Made by a program: the position numbers and the translations under genes. From assembly GCA_963576565.1 (NCBI GenBank), contig OY755038.1, positions 66,461,908 through 66,525,907 on the forward strand: a DNA stretch of 64,000 nt. Direction: 5' to 3'. The notes under the pieces were generated by a model that was given only the letters and a program-made list of their open reading frames with translations, did no database searches and was not told the origin of the DNA. The DNA comes from Aspidapion aeneum (taxonomy: Eukaryota > Arthropoda > Insecta > Coleoptera > Brentidae). The first letter of the stretch is position 1; every line of letters starts with the position of its first letter. This document shows positions 11,561 to 21,797 of this stretch, piece by piece.

Positions 11561-13143
11561 CCTTTTGATAAAACTGTTTGATGCACTAAGCTTGCCTTTA
11601 GAAGTCATTATTGCTGTCTGATATTTGAGTTAATAAAATATACGCTTAATTTGTGCCATTAATTTTGTGGTTTGCATATAATGTGAACACCAAAATTTAC
11701 ATCCTTGCAAGACTAAATAATATAGAACGGTCGACTATAAGGAATATCTTGTGGTAAAACATGCTGGAGGCCGGGTGGAACACGGGCTCGTATTACGAAA
11801 TGAATGTCCCAACATACAAAAGCCCCCGCAGTCCCCAGATAAATTATACGAGAACAGGGATCTCTCTAAATTCTCTCTCCTCGAAAATGGAGTTAAAATT
11901 AGTGTTGGGACGAAATAGGCTTTTATTAATAAAAATAATAATAATCTGTTACTGTAGCTTTTACAGTGTGTGTAGAATATTCGTTTTAAATTAAAAAACT
12001 ACATAATATATTCAAAAATAAACAAAACTATTTAACCTAGAAAACTTCTTGCACTTGTAGCAATATTTTTAAGGATGTTTGTATTATGTACCACTAAACT
12101 TTCAAGCTCGCAATTTAAATTATCTTTTTTAGTTCCTTTTTTTAAATTTAATCAAATCTAACTGATAATATAGTTAAATAAAACTATTTTTAGGTCTTAA
12201 TCTTTAAACATTTTCTGGTTGGGACCTTTGACTGTGTCCATTTCTTTTGTAAATTAAAAATTAAGTATTTTTTTAAAAAGACGTTTGTAGGACTGTTTAT
12301 TATGATAATATCAATAGAATCATTCTAAAATTGAAAAAAAAGGAATTGTCTATTAAGCAACATAAAAGAAATATAACTTTTGGTATCACGACGGACGTGA
12401 TCAATAACATAAAAAGGAGAAAAATGACAAGAAATTAAGCAGAACTAAGGAAAAAAATAACTATTTTTAAACAACACACTATACCTGGTAATTCACAATA
12501 AATTCCCCAAACCCGAGAACATAATATGTTTTCTGCCCGAACACATTACTTGATTTTATAAAAATATAAAAAATCTTTAAAATAAAAAGTTGAATAATTT
12601 TCCTGAGGTTTTGAGATAGTGCAAACTTGTCAAATGTCACTTTTAATGTCAAATTCTAATTGCATTTTTCTTTCGGATTCCAAAAATAATTTAGCTATAA
12701 AATAATATTATATCCTCCATAAGTATAATCTCTTGTATAACTATAACCTATTGATTTAAATTATTAGTATATTTGTAAAAAAAAGCTGAAAAAAGGGTGT
12801 ATTTTTTTATATTTGGCATAGTACTCTTGAAGTGACGGGTGTGAATTTCTTTAGAGTTTTAAATCGAGTAGGTTCCGCTCAAAGTAAATCCATCAAAATT
12901 AATTTCATTTCTTCTAAAACAGGGGATTCATTTTTCTTCTTAATTTTGGCAGCCGCCATCTTGGAGATCATCGAATACAAATATGGCTTTGTGTGAGGGG
13001 TACCACGATGCCAAATACTAAAAAGTATACCCTTTGCAGCTTTTTATTAAAAAACCCTAGAAATTTACTCTATATAAACTATACATAAGTAGGTACTAAT
13101 TTCTTTTCTCACGCATCGCCTTATGGCGTAATATTATTTATTT
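11561..13143. other. Unexplained stretch inside family B brackets
   Basis: AT-rich and without a supported gene. A small GC-richer patch at 11760-11900 holds an open frame of 77 codons with no recognisable feature. Confidence 0.3.
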
Positions 13144-13191
13144 CTATAAACAACAAGTGAAATTAAAGAAAGAAAAATATGAAAAAGTTTT

Positions 13192-13264
13192 TGCTACGGC
13201 CGGGCCTCGAACCCGGGATCTCTTGCTCTCTAGGCAAACAATCTAAACATTGAACTACCGAAGC
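13192..13264 (-). ncRNA. tRNA-like sequence (left arm, decayed)
   Basis: Inverted partner of the copy at 13844. It has the same 73-nt layout, but the acceptor 3' strand reads CCGTAGC instead of CCGAAGC, and the B box has GGCC where the other copy has GTCC. This copy is therefore the more damaged of the two. Confidence 0.6.
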
Positions 13265-13843
13265 CATACATAAATTTTCGGAAAACTTTCATCTATGCAG
13301 GCTGCGGTATCTCAATACAAGAACGAGAAATTCTCAGGGTATTAACCCGACCAAGTCATCCAACTGATCTCTTTTAATTGTTCTTTCCCACTGTCAAAGG
13401 CATGATAACTCAAATTGGACGTAAAGAATCAACGTCTGAAAGCATAAGATCACCTTTTCGTGTGTTAAAATTTCTGATCGCAAATGGGCGATTGCCAATA
13501 TAATTATCAAAGACCAAATTGCAAATAATGCAAGGACCTAAAACTATAAACAACAAGTGAAATTAAAGTGTTGTTTATAGTTTTAGGTCCTTGCATTATT
13601 TGCAATTTGGTATTTGATAATTATATTGGCAATCGCCCATTTGCGATCAGAAATTTTATCACACGAAAAGGTGATCTCATGCTTTCAGACGTTGATTATT
13701 TACGTCTAATTTGACAGTGGGAAAGAAGAATTAAAAGAGATCAGTTGGATGACTTGGTCGGGTTAATACCCTGAGAATTTCTCGTTCTTGTATTGAGACA
13801 ACGCAGCCTGCATAGATGAGAGTTTTCCGAAAATTTATGTTTG

Positions 13844-13916
13844 GCTTCGGTAGTTCAATGTTTAGAATGTTTGCCTAGAGAGCAAGAGATCCCGGGTTCG
13901 AGTCCCGGCCGAAGCA
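13844..13916 (+). ncRNA. tRNA-like sequence (right arm)
   Basis: 73 nt fold by hand into a complete cloverleaf: acceptor GCTTCGG/CCGAAGC, D stem GTTC/GAAT, anticodon stem TTTGC/GCAAG with loop CTAGAGA, variable loop of 5 nt, T stem CCGGG/CCCGG with loop TTCGAGT. The B box GGTTCGAGTCC is a perfect match to the RNA polymerase III consensus, and TAGTTCAATG fits the A box. The anticodon would be AGA (serine), but true tRNA-Ser has a long variable arm, and the D loop lacks the usual GG. I therefore call it tRNA-like, probably the polymerase III promoter of a SINE, not a working tRNA gene. Confidence 0.7.
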
Positions 13917-14085
13917 AAAACTTTTTTCTTATTTTTCCTTCTTTAATTTCACTTGTTGTTTATAGTTTTAGGTCCTTGCATTATTTGCAATTTGGTATTT
14001 GATAATTATTTATTTCCTTTGACATCGGCTGAAAATATATTTTTGGAATAATATTGTACTTCTTAAAAATTTTTGAAAAATTGTA

Positions 14086-14205
14086 TCATAACAAAAATAT
14101 TTCATGTAAAAAAAGCTAAGTACGCGAAAGTGGTATTCGGTAAAAAGAATTGAGATAAAAGTAAAGCCAATTTCTCCAATACAAATTTTAAAAAGAGAGT
14201 TTCTT
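14086..14205 (-). repeat. Family B end, reversed
   Basis: Complement of the 11427 copy: CATAACAAAAATATTTCATG, AGCTAAGTACGCGAAA and CAATTTCTCCAATACAAATT are visible. It closes the bracket opened at 11427. Confidence 0.65.
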
Positions 14206-14214
14206 AATAATTTG

Positions 14215-14470
14215 GAAATGTTTTTTTAAGCTTTGCTGCTACTATAAACAGTTTTTTGTAAATATCTCAGAATCTAAAACTCTTACGTATTTTTGGTTAT
14301 AACACAAATTATTGAGCCAAATGTAATCTACTATTTTCCAAAAACCGCAAAATATTGTTTCCGTTTAAAAGTTAGCATTTTTCAAAATTTTTAATTGTCA
14401 AAAACCTGTCATTAGCATTAATGGATTTTCACCAAAATCCAATGAGCTCCTTAGAGTGTCGAACACTATT
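14215..14470 (-). repeat. Family A partial copy, reversed
   Basis: Contains the complement of the 3' half of family A: TTTTTGGTTATAACACAAAT, TCATTAGCATTAATGG and GAGCTCCTTAGAGTGTCGAA. The terminal TACCTTCC motif is missing, so the copy is truncated. Confidence 0.6.
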
Positions 14471-14626
14471 TAAATTAATTAAAATTCTTAGCAATGAGAA
14501 CTAGTGTAGTTGTTATAGTAAAATATATCTAAATTGTATGGGTCATATTCAAGACATTGATATTGATACAATTTTTTAATTTGGATTTTACTTGGTTTAG
14601 GAAATATTTCTAATGTGTAGGGAACA

Positions 14627-14725
14627 ATTCGCCGTGGCCGATTCGCCGCGGAATGATTCACCGCAGGGGTATTCGCCGAAGACCGAGTCGCCCCGGGGAA
14701 AATTCGCCGCGATAATTTTTGTTCA
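14627..14725. repeat. Cluster of ATTCGCCGC-type repeats
   Basis: In about 90 bp the motif ATTCGCCG or a one-base variant (ATTCACCG, AGTCGCCC) occurs six times at 14-16 bp spacing, with GCGG or CGGGG between. It is strongly GC-rich against AT-rich flanks. It may be the terminal subrepeat of a transposable element; no partner end was found in this window. Confidence 0.55.
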
Positions 14726-14739
14726 ATTTTTCATTAAAT

Positions 14740-15365
14740 CTGCTACTACTATGTCCGTTTAGAACGCTTTTCTACGTTGTCCGACGCCTATACTACACCT
14801 CCTTCGATCCTGACAATCATCTTCTGTCAGGTTTTTTTGACTTATTGATCTTTGGATTGATTGTTACTATTCCAGTATGAGACGCCCTCTTTTTTGCGAC
14901 CTATTGGTTGCCATTCTAGGATCTGCTTTCGTAATCTTTCGTCGTTAATCCTTTGTTCATGACTATACCATATTAGTTGTATTTTAGTGATATCATCCGT
15001 TGTGCTCTGATTCCGATTCTTTTTATCATGACCTCATTTCTTATATGATCTGTTTTAGATATCCTCATTGATCTTCTCATTGCATCCATTTCGACACTTT
15101 CTATTTTTGTTTAGTATTTACGCAACAAATCTCTATTCCATACAGCAGCGTGCTTTTCTCTATTGTTTCATATATTATGTTAAATTTTAAAATATTTTTA
15201 ATTCCTCTGCTCTATAAAATATTGTGTGTCTTATCAAATATGAAACTCAAGTATACATACTCATTGCATGAAGATATTGTTTGTACATTGCCTAGTTCTA
15301 ACTCACTTGATTCGTTTTCAATACATAAGTACTGTGTCTTGTCTACGTTCACTGTTAACCCCTAA
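14740..15365 (-). pseudogene. Non-LTR retrotransposon RT C-terminal remnant
   Basis: Reading the minus strand, the order of landmarks is the usual one for the region after the RT palm: TLLYGIE, then VEMDAMRRS, MRISKTDHIRNEVMIKRIG, then after a frameshift TKIQLIWYSHEQRI, LRKQILEWQPIGRKK. Several frame changes and stops. No catalytic motif is left. The GC-rich cluster at 14627 lies just past its 3' end. Confidence 0.8.
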
Positions 15366-16605
15366 CTCTAACTTAACTTATTTTTTTTTAAATCACAGCT
15401 CTTCTTGTAGCAAAACAAACTAACTGTAAATTTATATTCTTGCACCTGATTGGCAATAAAATCTATACTTACGTCACCACGTTGTAGTAAGGTGGGGTTG
15501 ATCGATCTGAAAAGTTGACCATTGAACGCGACCGACCGTTTCTCCAATATCCAAAAGTTTGCGCTGCATTAAAGATAGTGAGCAATGGAAGAACCTTCAA
15601 ACAGTCTAATCTTTATTAGGTACATATATATTTTATTATAATTTTAATTAATCTGTATTAATTGTTTTCTATCGTGTTATTAGAAAAAATTGTAATAGTA
15701 ATTATTTGCATTTATTTTTATATTTTATTTCATTTTATCGCAAACATATCCTTATCGGTGTCTCGACCACCAACATTTTGCAAAAACAAATGTCTCTACA
15801 AAAAAAATGGTTAAAAAAAAATGCTTTTTAGTAAGTAGTTTCTCAAAAAACTAATTTATAAAAAAGCTAAAAAACATTTTTGGAAAAAATTATTCTTTTA
15901 AATATTTTTTTAATTTTTTTTACTATCAATATCAATATTTTGAATATGACCAATTTAATTTGGATATATTTCACTGTAGAAACTACACTAGTTTTTGCGC
16001 CTAAAAATGTTATTTTAGACAATAATATTTTCTTTATTCGGTGGAATGTTTTGAAATAGCAAATTGTCTCATCCCCTTTTTTAGTTTTTTATGCAATTCT
16101 TTGTTTGTGTATAATCTTAAAAATCAGCAAGTTAAAAGCCTTCATAAAAGTAAACCAGCACTTTGTGTACTTTTTAGTTTAATAGTAAAATTAGGATTGG
16201 TAATTTATTTTAATTTAATTTTTCACACTATAGAGCCAATTATGCCTATGCAGTTTAAACATTACGTTGCCTTTTTATTTTATCTTATCACCTCGCTTCT
16301 GCAACCAACCGCCTTCGTTAATATGAGCTTCGCTTTACATTTCCCTCTAATAGTTAGTAGTTAAGTTTCCATTTGTATTGCTAGACATAAATTAAACCGC
16401 AGTCTAAATGCCCTGGAAATTATTTACGTAGCTTAGTTTGCCATTAGATGCACTAAGAACACGTTTTTTAATTTACGTTTTTATTAATAAAATATATTTT
16501 TTGCACTTCATACCGTAGGTGTGGAAGGCTATTATTGGGATCGTTAAAAAAAACTTTTTATTTTCATTCAAAATAAATCAGTTGGGTCAAAAAAACCTAA
16601 TCACC
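15366..16605. other. Unexplained AT-rich stretch
   Basis: No gene supported. The longest open frame (16041-16364, 107 codons, hydrophobic and low-complexity) has no homologue I recognise and fits chance in AT-rich DNA. Confidence 0.3.
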
Positions 16606-16609
16606 AGAT

Positions 16610-17045
16610 TTTGTGATGGTGTCTATCTGTCTGTCTGTCTGGGACGGCTTCGGAACGAATAAGCGAAGTATAAATGAGCAAAGTAACAAAAGAGCGAAGT
16701 ATCAAGTGAGCGAAGTAATAAAAAAGCAAAATAACAAAAGAGCGATGTTAATTGGACGGAGTGGTGAAAGAGCGAGTAATATATGAGCCAGTAATAAAAG
16801 TGTGATGTATTAAATAAGCGAATGTAATAAATGAGCGAAGTAATAACAGTGCGGTGTAATAAAAGTGCGAAGTAACAATGGTACGAAGTAATATAAGTGC
16901 AAAATAATAAAAGAACAGAAGTAATAAATGAGCGAATTTAACAAATGAGCGAGTAAGAAAAGAGCAATGTAATAAAATAAATAAAGGAACGAAGTAATAA
17001 TGTAATAAATGGGCGAAGTAAGAAATGGGCGAAGTAATAACTAAC
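16610..17045 (+). repeat. Family F: decayed GAGCGAAGTAATAAA tandem, left arm
   Basis: After a (TCTG)n tract and GGGACGGCTTCGGAACGAAT, about 25 diverged copies of a unit near 15 bp follow (AGCGAAGTAATAAAA and variants). The inverted version, including AGAGCCGTCTGGGACACG, lies at 18350-18835. The two arms enclose the CCGAA array. Confidence 0.7.
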
Positions 17046-17095
17046 AAATTAAAAAAAGAAACTTTTTAGACTTCTTTCTTGAAATCCTAGAGGGA

Positions 17096-17720
17096 GTGAA
17101 ACCAAACCGAAACGAACCGAATCAAATCAAACTAAACCGAACCGAACCGAACCGAATCGAACCGAACCGAACCGAACCGAACCGAACCGAACCGAACCGA
17201 ACCGAACCGAACCGAACCGAACCGAACCGAACCGAACCGAACCGAACCGAACCGAACCGAACCGAACCGAACCGAACCGAACCGAACCGAACCGAACCGA
17301 ACCGAACCGAACCGAACCGAACCGAACCGAACCGAACCGAACCGAACCGAACCGAACCGAACCGAACCGAACCGAACCGAACCGAACCGAACCGAACCGA
17401 ACCGAACCGAACCGAACCGAACCGAACCGAACCGAACCGAACCGAACCGAACCGAACCGAACCGAACCGAACCGAACCGAACCGAACCGAACCGAACCGA
17501 ACCGAACCGAACCGAACCGAACCGAACCGAACCGAACCGAACCGAACCGAACCAAACCGAACCAAACCGAACCGAACCGAACCGAACCGAACCGAACCGA
17601 ACCGAACCGAACCGAACCGCACCGAACCGAACCGAACCGAACCGAACCGAACCGAACCGAACCGAACCGAACCGAACCGAACCGAACCAACCGAACCGAA
17701 CCAAAACGAATCAAACCTAA
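17096..17720. repeat. (CCGAA)n pentanucleotide array, ~0.6 kb
   Basis: Roughly 120 copies of ACCGA (TTCGG on the other strand). The central stretch 17155-17550 is uninterrupted. Near the ends are variants: AAACCGAACG and AATCAAATC at the left, ACCAAACCG at about 17551-17570, ACCGCACC at about 17617, and a one-base slip at about 17690. All six frames stay open because the unit has no stop, so long apparent proteins of NRTEP or SVRFG repeats are artefacts. It is comparable in unit length to insect telomeric pentamers. Confidence 0.97.
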
Positions 17721-18349
17721 ATATTTTTTCAAAAAATTATTTTCTTTTGCTTTCTATCCTTCTCTTGGGAAGTCGAAATTGGTATTTTTCTAACCTTTAG
17801 CAATTGCTCGTAAACGTATCCTAACCGGTCTAGATGCCCTTGGACCGATTTCCACCAAAAAAAAATGTTTCCAAACTACAGGTTAGGATATGTTTCAATT
17901 CACGATAAAGACCGCACCGGAAAGCTAATTTAGGGAAATAATATATACAAAAACATCGTTTTGCTGTTTTGCTTCGGTGCAGTTTGATTTCACACCCTCT
18001 TTTTTTATACTGGGATTTTCCATCCAATCAGGATCAATCACCCAGTTTCGCAAAGCTAAAGCATTTTGAAACAATCACAAACAACCAAGTACCTAGCCAG
18101 GATCAAACCCTGACCGCCGCTGGCGCCGCTGTGTGAAGCAAGAGACTAGGATACCCTGTAAGATCCCGGAAAAGAAGTCAGGAAAGTTTTGTTTTGAAAA
18201 AATATGTTAGAAAGAGGCCCCTTACTGCACCTATATAGGTTGTGTTAAATTTGGCAAGCCGGGTCTAGAATTTTTTTAAAATTGTTTTTGTGGAAAATGT
18301 TTTCGAAAAAATTTCCATTTGAGGGAGATGTTTTTGAACAATTTGGTTT
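17721..18349. other. Spacer with a possible tRNA-like T arm
   Basis: No gene seen. On the minus strand at about 18085-18115, CAGGGTTTGATCCTG can form a T arm with a degenerate B box, next to a GC-rich stretch. This could be the worn head of a tRNA-derived SINE, but no full cloverleaf could be drawn. Confidence 0.25.
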
Positions 18350-18835
18350 ATATTTGTTACAATGGCTCTTTTATTACATCGCACTTTTCTTACTCGCTCA
18401 TTTGTGATCTTCGCTCTTTTATTACATTCGATCATTTATTACATTCGCTCTTTTATAATTCGCACTTTTATCTATTACTTCGGTATTTTGTTACTTCGAT
18501 TTTTAAATACTTCGCTTTTTTAATATTTCGCTCTTTTGATGCTTTCTCTATTTTATTATGTCGCTCTAATGTGACTGGCTAAATCATTTCTCGTTTTTTT
18601 TCAATAATCGCTTTTTCATAATTCGCTCGTTTGTTTGAATTTGAATTTTGTTTATTGACGCATATAGCATTTGTTACTTTGCTCTTTTGATATTTCGTTC
18701 TTTTGATACTTCGGTCTTTTGATACTTTGCTCTTTTGATACTTCGCTCCATTATATTTCGCTCATTCATTCCAGAGCCGTCTGGGACACGATATCTCCAA
18801 AACCAATAAACCGATATTAACCAAATTTGGAACAA
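18350..18835 (-). repeat. Family F right arm, plus AACCGATATTAACC module
   Basis: Inverted relative to 16610-17045: repeated TTTTATTACTTCGCTC variants, ending CCAGAGCCGTCTGGGACACG followed by CTCCAAAACCAATAAACC, GATATTAACC and AAATTTGGAAC. The last part resembles the conserved module seen in families A, C and H. Confidence 0.65.
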
Positions 18836-19195
18836 TCATTTTGCGGTTCTCGTGGATAAAGCCATTTTTCGTGGGGTTGGGGGACTGCAAAGGGATATTA
18901 GAGGGAGTTCAAATATTAACAAAACTCAAAATTATTATTAGATTAAGGATTTTATTTTTAACATTATTTTTAATAACATTAAATTTCGTTGGAGGCACAG
19001 TTTCTGAGATATAAAATTTAAAAAAAAATGGTTTTCGACCCACAGCAGTTACCGAAACGCGGTTTTCAAATTTAGAATTAGTTACATTTTCACGAACATT
19101 TGTCAGCATCAAAGTTTAAAAAAGAAAATTGTATATTTTTTAAAAATGACAGCAGAGGGCGTGGTTTTCAAAAATTAATGAAAAATTTAATTTTC
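18836..19195. other. Unexplained spacer
   Basis: AT-rich, no supported gene or repeat partner. Confidence 0.3.
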
Positions 19196-20410
19196 GTTAT
19201 CTGAGGGCACGGCAGTGCCTCGCCAAGTTCGCGCGCCGTAACCATCTTTTCTTGAAACATTTCAAACGATATTTGACCTACCTAAAACTCTACTTCGGAA
19301 TGAGCTACGAATCTCAAACTTTGCACAGTCGTAGATCTCCATGGAGTTAACAACCCTTCCAAGTTTCATGGAATTCCATAAAGTAATAAAGTAGTTACAA
19401 AATTTCAAAAAACGTTGAAATTGCCACTAACTCACTCACTCACTCACTTATGTATAGATCATCAATATTCTACTGTACTTCCAGACATGTTACAAAGCTG
19501 AAATTTGGCCGACTGATAGAAATTATGACCAAACCCCTGGAAAAAACCCCAAAATTTTAATTTACTCCGCTCCCCTATGCAGTTAAAGTTATGTAAAAGT
19601 AGCATCGCCCACTTCCAGAAATGCTAGAGAATTGAGCTTTGGCAGACTGATAGGAACTACGATAAAACTACAGGAAAAAATCAAAAAACTCAAAATTGTA
19701 ATTTACTCCCCTCCCCTATACATCTAAAGGTATGTAAAGGTAGCATTGCCCACTTCCAGAAATGCTAGAGAGTTGAGCTTTGGCAGACTGATAGGAACTA
19801 TGATAAAACTATAGGAAAAATTAAAACACCCCAAAATTCTAATTTACCTCCTTCCTCTATAAATGTAAAGGCAAGTAAAAGTAATACTGCTTCTTCCAGA
19901 AACGCTAGAGAGCTGAACTTTTTAAGACTAAAAGACAATATGATAAAACTATATGAAAAAATTTAAAAACACCAACATTTTAATTTACTTCCTTCTCCTA
20001 TAAATGTAAATTTTTATAAAACTAACATTGCCCACTTCCAGAAACGCTAGAGAGCTGAGCATTGGAATGCTGATAGAAATTATGATAAAACCATGGGAAA
20101 AAATTTAAAAAGTCCAATATTTTCATTTACTCTCCTCCCCTATAAATGTAAAGTTATTTAAAAGTAACATTACCCACTTCCAGAAACGCTAGAGAGCTGA
20201 GCATTGGATGACTGATAGGAACTATAATAAAACTATAGGACAAAATTTAAAAACACGACAATTTTAATTTATTTCCCTCCCCTATACATGTAAAGTTATG
20301 TAAAAGTAACATTGTACACTTTCAGAAACCCTAGAGAGCTGAGCTTTGAAAGGCTGATAGGAACTACGATAAAACCATGGAAAAAAATTAAAAAATCTCA
20401 AAAATTTAAG
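19196..20410 (+). repeat. Family D satellite-bearing repeat, copy 2
   Basis: Head GAGGGCACGGCAGTGCCTCG and lead CTACTTCGGAATGAGCTACG match copy 1. Six or seven tandem units follow with a regular 142-bp period (landmark CTCCCCTAT-type near 19563, 19705, 19847, 19988, 20131 and 20273). Units vary by substitutions and small indels. Non-coding. Confidence 0.85.
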
Positions 20411-20502
20411 TAAGGCATTGCAAAAGTTTTGAACAATATTCCGCATATTTCTACTTTAAAAATTAAGTATTATCCAATTCCTTTAAAAAAGAAGTGAAAT
20501 CA

Positions 20503-21300
20503 TAACAAAAACATTTCATGTAAAAAAAGCCAAGTACGCGAAAATGGCATTCCGTAAAAAGAATTGAGATAAAAGTAAAGCCAAGTTCTCCAATACAAAT
20601 TTCAACAAACTACCATTTTACACTGTTTTATGGAAGATAAAAACGTAAATTATGACTGTGTCTGGTAACTGACCATCAGAGACAACAATAAGTTTCAATT
20701 TAACCTGGGCCACCTTTTGGTCAAAATTATTGTTATATTCGTAAAAAGTGATGTTTTGATATTTTTTTGGAATTATCGATTATAAATTTTATTGGATTAT
20801 AATTTTCATGATAATTTATATTTGAATGGACCTTGTAGCACTTCTACTGCGACCGACTGAATTTTGGCTTACACTTATTGGAATAAAACCTGACCTTATT
20901 TAATAATTGACCCAATGGTGACAGATTTACATATAAAAAGCAGCTGCTCTGCTTCAAAATTCGGTCTTTGTGTATTTAAAAACCGGATTTACTAGTGTCG
21001 GTATTATTTAGCCAAGTTCTCCAATACAAATTTCAAAATGAAAGGTTCTTACTAGTTTGGAAATATTTTTCTAAACTTGCCTATTACGGCTGTAAATGAC
21101 TCTTAGGCACAGTGCTAAATTGAACATAAAGAAGTTTGGCTGTAATAGCATAGATAAAAAACATTTTCAAACTAGTAAGAACCTTTCATTTTTAAATTTG
21201 TATTGGAGAACTTGGCTTTACTTTTATCTCAATTCTTTTTACGGAATGCCATTTTCGCGTACTTGGCTTTTTTTTACATGAAATGTTTTTGTTATGATAA
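20503..21300. repeat. Family B inverted pair with inner hairpin
   Basis: Family B sequence is reversed at 20503-20620 and forward at 21158-21300 (both carry GCGTACTTGGC or its complement). A second, shorter inverted pair sits inside: 21009-21070 and 21158-21221, sharing AACTAGTAAGAACC and TTGGAGAACTTGGC, with an 88-bp loop. The order suggests two abutting or nested copies rather than one intact element. Confidence 0.6.
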
Positions 21301-21695
21301 TTATAGTCAGGCAGTCAATAATTCAACAAAAAAGCAAGCACTAAACACCATTTTAAAATTGGTTCGGATCTATTGTCAAAAAGCCGCATCTTATCACATT
21401 GATCTAAAGCCCATATTAGACAAAAAAACTGTCCAACAAACTACCATTTTACACTGTTTTACGGAAGATAAAAACGTAAAATATGACTGTGTCTGGTAAC
21501 TGACCATCAGAGACAACAATAAGTTTCAATTTAACCTGGGCCACCTTTTGGTCAAAATTATTGTTACATTCGTAAAAAGTGATGTTTTGATATTTTTTTG
21601 GAATTATCTATTATAAATTTTATTGGATTATAATTTTCATGATAATTTGTGTTTGAATGGACCTTGTAGCACTTCTACTGCGACCGGCTGAATTT
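20608..21695 (+). repeat. Direct repeat of ~262 bp, 0.82 kb apart
   Basis: Bases 20608-20868 and 21433-21695 are direct copies with only a handful of differences by eye: CAAACTACCATTTTACACTG, GGTAACTGACCATCAGAGAC, CCTGGGCCACCTTTTGGTCA, GACCTTGTAGCACTTC. One copy lies between the family B arms and the other outside. A 98-codon frame ending in the second copy (21203-21499) starts within family B and is not supported as a gene. Confidence 0.8.
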
Positions 21696-21797
21696 TGGCT
21701 AGGTATCAGTTTGGGAGACACTGTTTACATCTGATTCAATCTAAGGTATATCGAAAATGTTCAGGAGTGCACGTGCAACAAACTAACATTTTCATAG

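Larger units (their letters stand above)
13144..13965. repeat. 0.8-kb near-perfect palindrome with tRNA-like units
   Basis: Left arm 13144-13555 and right arm 13569-13965 are inverted copies separated by only about 13 bp; by eye they are about 95% identical with a few indels. Each arm contains a tRNA-like sequence. The outer bases CTATAAACAACAAGTG recur at the centre, and a 55-bp piece of the right arm (TAGTTTTAGGTCCTTGCATT) is repeated once more just beyond the arm, to about 14009. Transcripts through it could fold into a long hairpin. It may be a head-to-head dimer of a tRNA-derived SINE or a foldback transposon that carries a tRNA-like promoter. Confidence 0.85.

Noticed and set aside
13844..13916. 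A functional tRNA-Ser(AGA) gene
   Set aside because: Variable loop is 5 nt where tRNA-Ser has a long arm, the D loop lacks GG, and the sequence sits inside a palindromic repeat with a decayed twin.
16041..16364. 107-codon hydrophobic open frame
   Set aside because: Low-complexity Phe/Leu/Ile-rich product in AT-rich DNA with no promoter, splice sites or recognisable motif.
17096..17800. Long open frames on both strands with NRTEP or SVRFG repeats
   Set aside because: They are translations of the CCGAA pentamer, which has no stop in any frame; no start context, composition or domain supports a protein.
18085..18115. A tRNA gene on the minus strand
   Set aside because: Only a T-arm-like hairpin could be drawn; acceptor, D and anticodon arms do not form.
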